Assembly: GCA_038229295.1 (NCBI GenBank)
Contig: JBBROO010000003.1
Span: 47,933 to 111,932, forward strand
Length of the DNA stretch: 64,000 nucleotides
DNA from: JAJPGZ01 sp038229295
GTDB lineage: Bacteria > Verrucomicrobiota > Verrucomicrobiia > Chthoniobacterales > UBA10450
Direction of reading: 5' to 3'
How positions within the stretch are numbered: position 1 is the first letter of the stretch; every line of letters begins with the position of its first letter. The notes beneath the pieces were generated by a model. The model worked only from the letters and a program-made list of their open reading frames with translations, made no database searches and was not told where the DNA came from. A program made the translations under genes and the position numbers. This document shows, one piece after another, positions 60,328-64,000 of this stretch.

Positions 60328-61169
60328 GCCGTCTGGAAAAATACGCTCTCGAATGTCGCCTGAAATGCGCCCGGCTTTGTTTCGCCGATGCGGAATCGCG
60401 GACTGATTTCGTTTTGGGCGGCGCAAAAAACTTCCATGTCGATCTTGCCCGTCTTTTCGAACAGCGCGCGCATCGCGCCGCATGCGAGCTCGGGCGTATT
60501 GCAATCCCGGCTGAGATGTCCAAGGACAACGCGCTCGACTTTGCCCGGGAGCAATTCTTCGATCACACTCGCGGCCGCGACATTGGAAAGATGCCCATGC
60601 CGCGACATGATGCGTTGTTTCACCGGCCACGGACGATGCTGGTCCGCCTGCAAAAGTTTTTCGTCGTGATTGGTCTCGATGACGAGCGTGTGCACTTCGC
60701 GCAATCGTTCGATCAACATTTTCGTTGGATAACCGAGATCAGTGATAAACCCGAGGGCGCGATTGGCGGCGTGAAACGCGAACCCGACCGGCTCGACGGC
60801 GTCATGCGGCACTGGAAAAGTTTGCACGGTGATGTCGCAGATCGAGAACTCGGCGCCGGTGCGAAAAAGCCGCCAATTACGATGTCGATCTAACGCGCCA
60901 TCACAGCGGATCGCTTCCGCCGTGAGCGCATTCGCATAAATCGGCACCTGAAATTTTCGGCAAAGCACTTCGAGCCCGCAAACGTGATCGCCATGTTCAT
61001 GCGTGAGCAGAACGCCATCGAGTTGTTCGGGCGCGACTCCGCACTGTTCCAGCCTAACGACAATCTGACGCGCGCTCAGTCCGCCATCGACCAGAATTTT
61101 GCAGTGATCAGTCGCGATGAGCGCGGAATTCCCGGCGCTGCCGCTGCCGAGCATGGTGAGACTGAACAC
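60324..61169 (-). CDS. MBL-fold metallohydrolase (WalJ/YycJ-like)
   Basis: A 281-residue beta-lactamase-fold hydrolase: TMLGSGSAGNSALIAT at the N-terminus, metal motif LLTHEHGDHVCGL near residue 56, VPHDAVEPVGFAF, VIETNHDEKLL, RHGHLSN and VVLGHLSRDCNTP. The pattern matches the YycJ/WalJ subgroup, linked in some bacteria to DNA or cell-wall maintenance. First gene of a two-gene unit with the GNAT protein. Confidence 0.88.
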   Translation of the reverse strand: MFSLTMLGSGSAGNSALIATDHCKILVDGGLSARQIVVRLEQCGVAPEQLDGVLLTHEHGDHVCGLEVLCRKFQVPIYANALTAEAIRCDGALDRHRNWRLFRTGAEFSICDITVQTFPVPHDAVEPVGFAFHAANRALGFITDLGYPTKMLIERLREVHTLVIETNHDEKLLQADQHRPWPVKQRIMSRHGHLSNVAAASVIEELLPGKVERVVLGHLSRDCNTPELACGAMRALFEKTGKIDMEVFCAAQNEISPRFRIGETKPGAFQATFESVFFQTA

Positions 61170-61252
61170 GCTCGAATGTTTAGTCGAACGGAAAGAACTT
61201 CACAAATGGAAACGCGCGCGGCGAGTTCGTCTCGCGAAAATTATTCACGTTG

Positions 61253-61399
61253 TCATCCTGAGCGGAGTCGAAGGATCTCACATAAGCACGAGGCGCTTTC
61301 GCGTAGTTGAAGGCAACTCTTTAGATTGGATTTGGCGAACGCTGGCGTAATCGGCACCGCGATGGTGAGGTCCCTCGCCGTCTGCGCGGCTCGGGATGA
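61253..61399. repeat. 147-bp MITE-like inverted element
   Basis: Left arm TCATCCTGAGCGGAGTCGAA (61253-61280) and inverted right arm ending GGCTCGGGATGA (61367-61399) surround about 85 bp that include a CGCTTTCGCGTAGTTGAAGG palindrome. Same family and design as 16224-16328. The gap 61170-61403 holds no gene. Confidence 0.8.
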
Positions 61400-61403
61400 C
61401 CGA

Positions 61404-62099
61404 TTAATGCGAGGGCAACGCCAGAATGTGTTTTTTCTTCGCGTCGTAATCGAGCGAGCGGAAGCGGCGGATTTCGTCCAGTCGCCGCATGCCGTTGAGG
61501 GTGTCGAGAAATTTTGTGTAGCTCGAAGCCAGCTCGGTCGTCTCGAGATAACGGCCGCGAATGTTCATGTCGATGTAGGCGCCCGGATTTTTTGAAGCGA
61601 AGAGGTGGAAACGCAGCCAGCGACGATCGGTTTTGGAAACGCGCTGCGTCTTGCGAAAGAATGCGACGAAGAGCAGAAGCACGAGATAGGTATCGACCTG
61701 TGCTTGCAGTTCGAGGTTGCGCGCAAAATCTTCCGAGCCGATCTCACGGTGGCCATTCTTGAATTGGAGCGCGGCGTGAAGCGCGTGATTCAATTCTTCG
61801 ACGAAAGCGATGAGCGATTGAATGTTCGCGTTCGTTAGGCCGGCGCGCGGATCGTGGCGTTCGAGTTGTTCGATGAGCCAGCGCGAATAATAAATGCCGA
61901 CATAGAGGCGGTCGTCCGCGCGCCGAAGAAAAGTGCGCGCCAACTCGCTCAACTCGCGGGCCGATCTTCCTGCTAAGATCGACAATTGCATGCAGCGGCG
62001 ATTGTCGATCAAGCAATCTTCCAAGTTGATCCCGACCTGCGCGTAAGTGCGCTCAAATAGTTTTTGGATCTGGCTGAAGAGCGTTTCGTTCACAGACAA
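61404..62099 (-). CDS. Conserved hypothetical helical protein
   Basis: A 231-residue soluble, helix-rich protein (LFSQIQKLFERTYAQVGINLEDCLIDNRR, IYYSRWLIEQLERHDPRAGLTNANIQSLIAFVEELNHALHAAL, FHLFASKNPGAYIDMNIRGRYLETTELASSYTKFLDTL). The EELNHAL and similar segments recall ferritin-like or PPE helices, but no family can be named. Its start overlaps the end of the upstream gene by 10 bp, so the pair is translationally coupled and probably acts together. Confidence 0.6.
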   Translation of the reverse strand: MSVNETLFSQIQKLFERTYAQVGINLEDCLIDNRRCMQLSILAGRSARELSELARTFLRRADDRLYVGIYYSRWLIEQLERHDPRAGLTNANIQSLIAFVEELNHALHAALQFKNGHREIGSEDFARNLELQAQVDTYLVLLLFVAFFRKTQRVSKTDRRWLRFHLFASKNPGAYIDMNIRGRYLETTELASSYTKFLDTLNGMRRLDEIRRFRSLDYDAKKKHILALPSH

Positions 62100-62782
62100 A
62101 GCGACGGGCGCGCGTCGTCGTCGAGATTAAGTAAGCGATCGGAGAGTTGATTGAGCGCGAGGCGGACATCGCGGAAACGCTCGGCCAAGTTCTCGAAAAC
62201 ATCGTTGAGGTCGCAGCGGCGGGCGACGGCGTGTTCGGCAACGAGATGATAATTGGTGCGCCCGATTTGTTCGTAAAACTTGAGATCGGGCCCGCCGCGT
62301 TCGCGCCGGCGCTGGGCGTTTTCGTGAAAGATGCCGCTGATGAAGAGCGAATAATTTCCGACATGGGCGCGAAGGAGAAATGCTTGCTCGGGCGTGACGC
62401 GCTGCAGCGCGATGAGCATATCGCAGATGTATTCGTGGGCGTGATTGTCGATCTTGTCCGGGCTATGCAATTTGTTAGTTCGCGAAAATGTTTCCAATAA
62501 CGACGCAACGTAATCGCAAAGTTTCCGGTCGTTGATCGAGGCCTGTTGCAAGACGTGCCGGGCCAGGACGTAGAAATAAAATTGCGAGGAGATGCGCAGT
62601 TGACCGGTGCCGGAAAGAATCGCTTCGACCAAGCGCGGATTATCGAGAACGGCATCGCGCGTTTCGGAATCGCTTAGAAGATCGACAAGCGAAACGTGAT
62701 CGTTCTTCGAGCGGGCGAGGGTGCGCACGACGAAATCGAAATCCGCCGCGGTAAACCGCTCCCGGCAATTTGCCCGAATCAT
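62090..62782 (-). CDS. Conserved hypothetical helical protein, partner of the next gene
   Basis: A 230-residue soluble helical protein (FTAADFDFVVRTLARSKNDHVSLVDLLSDSETRDAVLDNPRLVEAIL, YFYVLARHVLQQASINDRKLCDYVASLLETFSR, ALNQLSDRLLNLDDD). It reads like a conserved, non-secreted protein of unknown role. First gene of the two-gene unit, starting 54 bp from tRNA-Ser. It contains two exact motif copies (62446 and 62678). Confidence 0.6.
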   Translation of the reverse strand: MIRANCRERFTAADFDFVVRTLARSKNDHVSLVDLLSDSETRDAVLDNPRLVEAILSGTGQLRISSQFYFYVLARHVLQQASINDRKLCDYVASLLETFSRTNKLHSPDKIDNHAHEYICDMLIALQRVTPEQAFLLRAHVGNYSLFISGIFHENAQRRRERGGPDLKFYEQIGRTNYHLVAEHAVARRCDLNDVFENLAERFRDVRLALNQLSDRLLNLDDDARPSLCL

Positions 62783-62835
62783 CCCGAGTTCTTATGAGCA
62801 ACGGCGGTGCCAAAAAGCAAGCTTGTTTAATTTGG

Positions 62836-62924
62836 CGGAAGGGGTGGGATTCGAACCCACGGTGGGTTTAACCCCACGCTCGATTTCGAGTCGAGTGCCT
62901 TAAACCGGACTCAGCCACCCTTCC
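62836..62924 (-). tRNA. tRNA-Ser(CGA)
   Basis: The minus strand folds as a class II tRNA: acceptor GGAAGGG/CCCTTCC, D-arm TGGCTGAGTCCGGTTTAAGG, anticodon stem CTCGA/TCGAG with loop CTCGAAA (anticodon CGA), and a long variable arm (CGTGGGGTTAAACCCACC region). T-loop GTTCGAATC. Discriminator G, with CCA encoded at 62835-62833. Confidence 0.95.
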
Positions 62925-63081
62925 AAATTTTTTTCGTTAGATCGACATCGACAAAGATCGACAATCGACCGCGATTTTCAGCGCGATCTATTATGAGAGT
63001 GCGCGGTCGGTTTGCAAATGCCGGCATTAGGCCGAGGGAAAACCGAGCCGAAATTTTTCTTCTTGACGGGGTCGCACCCCC

Positions 63082-63129
63082 CTACTGCATCTTGTATTTA
63101 GACCGCCGCCCCTCCACTCCATCTTGTTG
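63082..63129 (+). promoter_or_regulatory. Pair of NrdR-box-like operators upstream of nrdJ
   Basis: Two copies of ACTSCATCTTGT (ACTGCATCTTGT at 63084 and ACTCCATCTTGT at 63116) are exactly 32 bp apart. Each fits the partly palindromic NrdR consensus ACACWATATATWGTGT at its core (ACT..AT.TTGT). Paired boxes three helical turns apart upstream of a ribonucleotide reductase gene are the classical NrdR arrangement. Confidence 0.7.
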
Positions 63130-63218
63130 ATAGCTATTCGCCGGCTATTCACAGGTTATGGATGGATGCGCGTCGGAGGAGAAACCCGACTTATTAACAA
63201 TTCACCCTTCCATTCGCC

Positions 63219-64000
63219 ATGATTCAACTGAAGCCCGGGATCGCGCCTTCCTCGCTCACCAAAACGCGCAAAACTGACGAGCGCCAAAAATTTCGGGCGC
63301 CGAAAAAGAAGAATAGCGGTCTGCGTTTCGAACGCGTTTTCAGTGACGCGGTCGTCCCGCCGTTCGACCAGGTCGAATGGGAACAGCGCACGGCGGAAAT
63401 CACAGATGACAGCGGCAAAGTGATTTTCAAACAGGAGACCGTGGAAGTGCCGAAGAGTTGGACGGCGCTGGCGACGAAGATTGCGGTCTCGAAATATTTT
63501 TATGGTGACATCGCGCAGGGGACGGATCCGAGCAAAGGCGGCCGCGAGACTTCGGTGCGGCAATTGATTCATCGAGTCACGCGCACGATCACGGACTGGG
63601 GGATGGCGGACGGTTATTTCGCGAGCCAGGAAGCGGCCAACACTTTTTATGATGAGCTGACATGGTTGTGCGTGAATCAACATGGCGCGTTCAACTCGCC
63701 GGTCTGGTTCAACGTCGGGTTGTATCACGAGTACGGAATCGGCAAGCACGCCGGGGCGGGCAATTATTTTTTCGATCGCGAGACGAGCAAATCGGAGCGC
63801 GCGAAGAGCCAATACGAATATCCGCAGGGCAGCGCGTGCTTCATCCAATCGGTGGACGACACGATGGAGGACATCATGCGGTTGGCCATGAGCGAAGCGA
63901 TGCTGTTCAAATACGGCAGCGGCACGGGCAGCGATCTTTCATCGCTAAGATCGACAAGAGAAAAGTTGAGCGGCGGCGGGAAACCGAGCGGGCCGTTGTC
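63219..64000 (+). CDS. nrdJ: Vitamin B12-dependent ribonucleotide reductase, N-terminal part
   Basis: The first 260 residues of an adenosylcobalamin-dependent (class II) ribonucleotide reductase; the gene runs off the right edge. Segments RFERVFSDAVVPPFDQVEWEQRTAEITD, ETVEVPKSWTALATKIAVSKYFYGD, HGAFNSPVWFNVGLYHEYGI, SACFIQSVDDTMEDIMRLAMSEAMLFKYGSGTGSDLSSLRS match NrdJ, with the first catalytic Cys in the SACFI motif. ATG 63219 is the first in frame. NrdR-like boxes lie about 90 bp upstream. An exact AAGATCGACA at 63947 encodes the RST of this conserved region. Confidence 0.95.
   Translation, partial: MIQLKPGIAPSSLTKTRKTDERQKFRAPKKKNSGLRFERVFSDAVVPPFDQVEWEQRTAEITDDSGKVIFKQETVEVPKSWTALATKIAVSKYFYGDIAQGTDPSKGGRETSVRQLIHRVTRTITDWGMADGYFASQEAANTFYDELTWLCVNQHGAFNSPVWFNVGLYHEYGIGKHAGAGNYFFDRETSKSERAKSQYEYPQGSACFIQSVDDTMEDIMRLAMSEAMLFKYGSGTGSDLSSLRSTREKLSGGGKPSGPL

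Noticed and set aside
62925..63218. Cobalamin riboswitch upstream of the B12-dependent reductase
   Set aside because: No B12-box-like conserved sequence was recognised; the region instead shows the paired NrdR-like words.
63156..63848. Minus-strand 230-codon frame at the right end
   Set aside because: It lies opposite the conserved nrdJ sequence and has no recognisable domain.

Overview
The window reads as chromosomal DNA of a GC-rich, didermic, free-living bacterium, most likely a soil member of the Verrucomicrobiota (Spartobacteria/Chthoniobacterales-like). This is inferred from the gene mix: sufCBD, an exosortase with PEP-CTERM substrates, outer-membrane and lipid A related genes, ResB/CcsA cytochrome c maturation, a GH75-like protein and a vitamin B12-type ribonucleotide reductase. 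No rRNA or marker gene settles the lineage. Most genes are intact housekeeping genes on both strands in short operons, often with 4-bp stop/start overlaps.

Layout. 0-5.6 kb: a rearranged stretch. A gamma-glutamyltransferase runs into a PEP-CTERM remnant, and an amino-acid permease has its last 220 bp repeated 1.3 kb downstream, bracketing a mini-island of small DUF genes. 5.6-9.2 kb: sufC-sufB-sufD (minus). 9.3-14 kb: response regulator, tRNA-Gln, transmembrane pseudokinase, GH75-like secreted protein. 14.2-18.3 kb: a metal-uptake cluster (outer-membrane channel, ZnuA-like binding protein, ZnuB-like permease) without an ATPase gene. 18.3-25.3 kb: lysA with an in-frame repeat insertion, a putative secreted His/Cys peptidase, two pilin-like proteins, and an ECF sigma/anti-sigma cluster divergent from a Spy-like gene. 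25.3-33.5 kb: a 960-aa secreted repeat protein, hisC-mnmE-pyrD, LAB_N protein, cysteine desulfurase. 33.7-41 kb: exosortase region (PEP-CTERM protein, TPR protein, exosortase-EpsI fusion, pdxH, IS110 remnant, second PEP-CTERM protein). 41.3-53.7 kb: multihaem cytochrome and ResB, lipoproteins around an attC-like hairpin, D-aminoacylase-like protein, Gre factor, alpha/beta hydrolase, infA and RRM protein, CcsA, GmhA. 53.8-64 kb: membrane protein followed in frame, across one TAG, by a GH108 domain; tRNA-Val; HTH-REC regulator; fumC; an MBL/GNAT pair; tRNA-Ser; and the start of nrdJ behind a probable pair of NrdR boxes.

The most striking signal is not a gene. The 10-mer AAGATCGACA (TGTCGATCTT) occurs about 78 times in exact form, against about 0.1 expected by chance. 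It is equally frequent on the two strands, occurs inside and between genes, and is denser than the uptake sequences of Haemophilus or Neisseria. An 8-mer, CCTAACGA (TCGTTAGG), is also strongly enriched, and hybrids of the two motifs recur. Several families of palindromic repeats (some supplying stop codons, one inserted in frame in lysA) are interspersed as well. Together these suggest a genome shaped by a DNA-uptake or recombination signal system that I do not recognise from this phylum.
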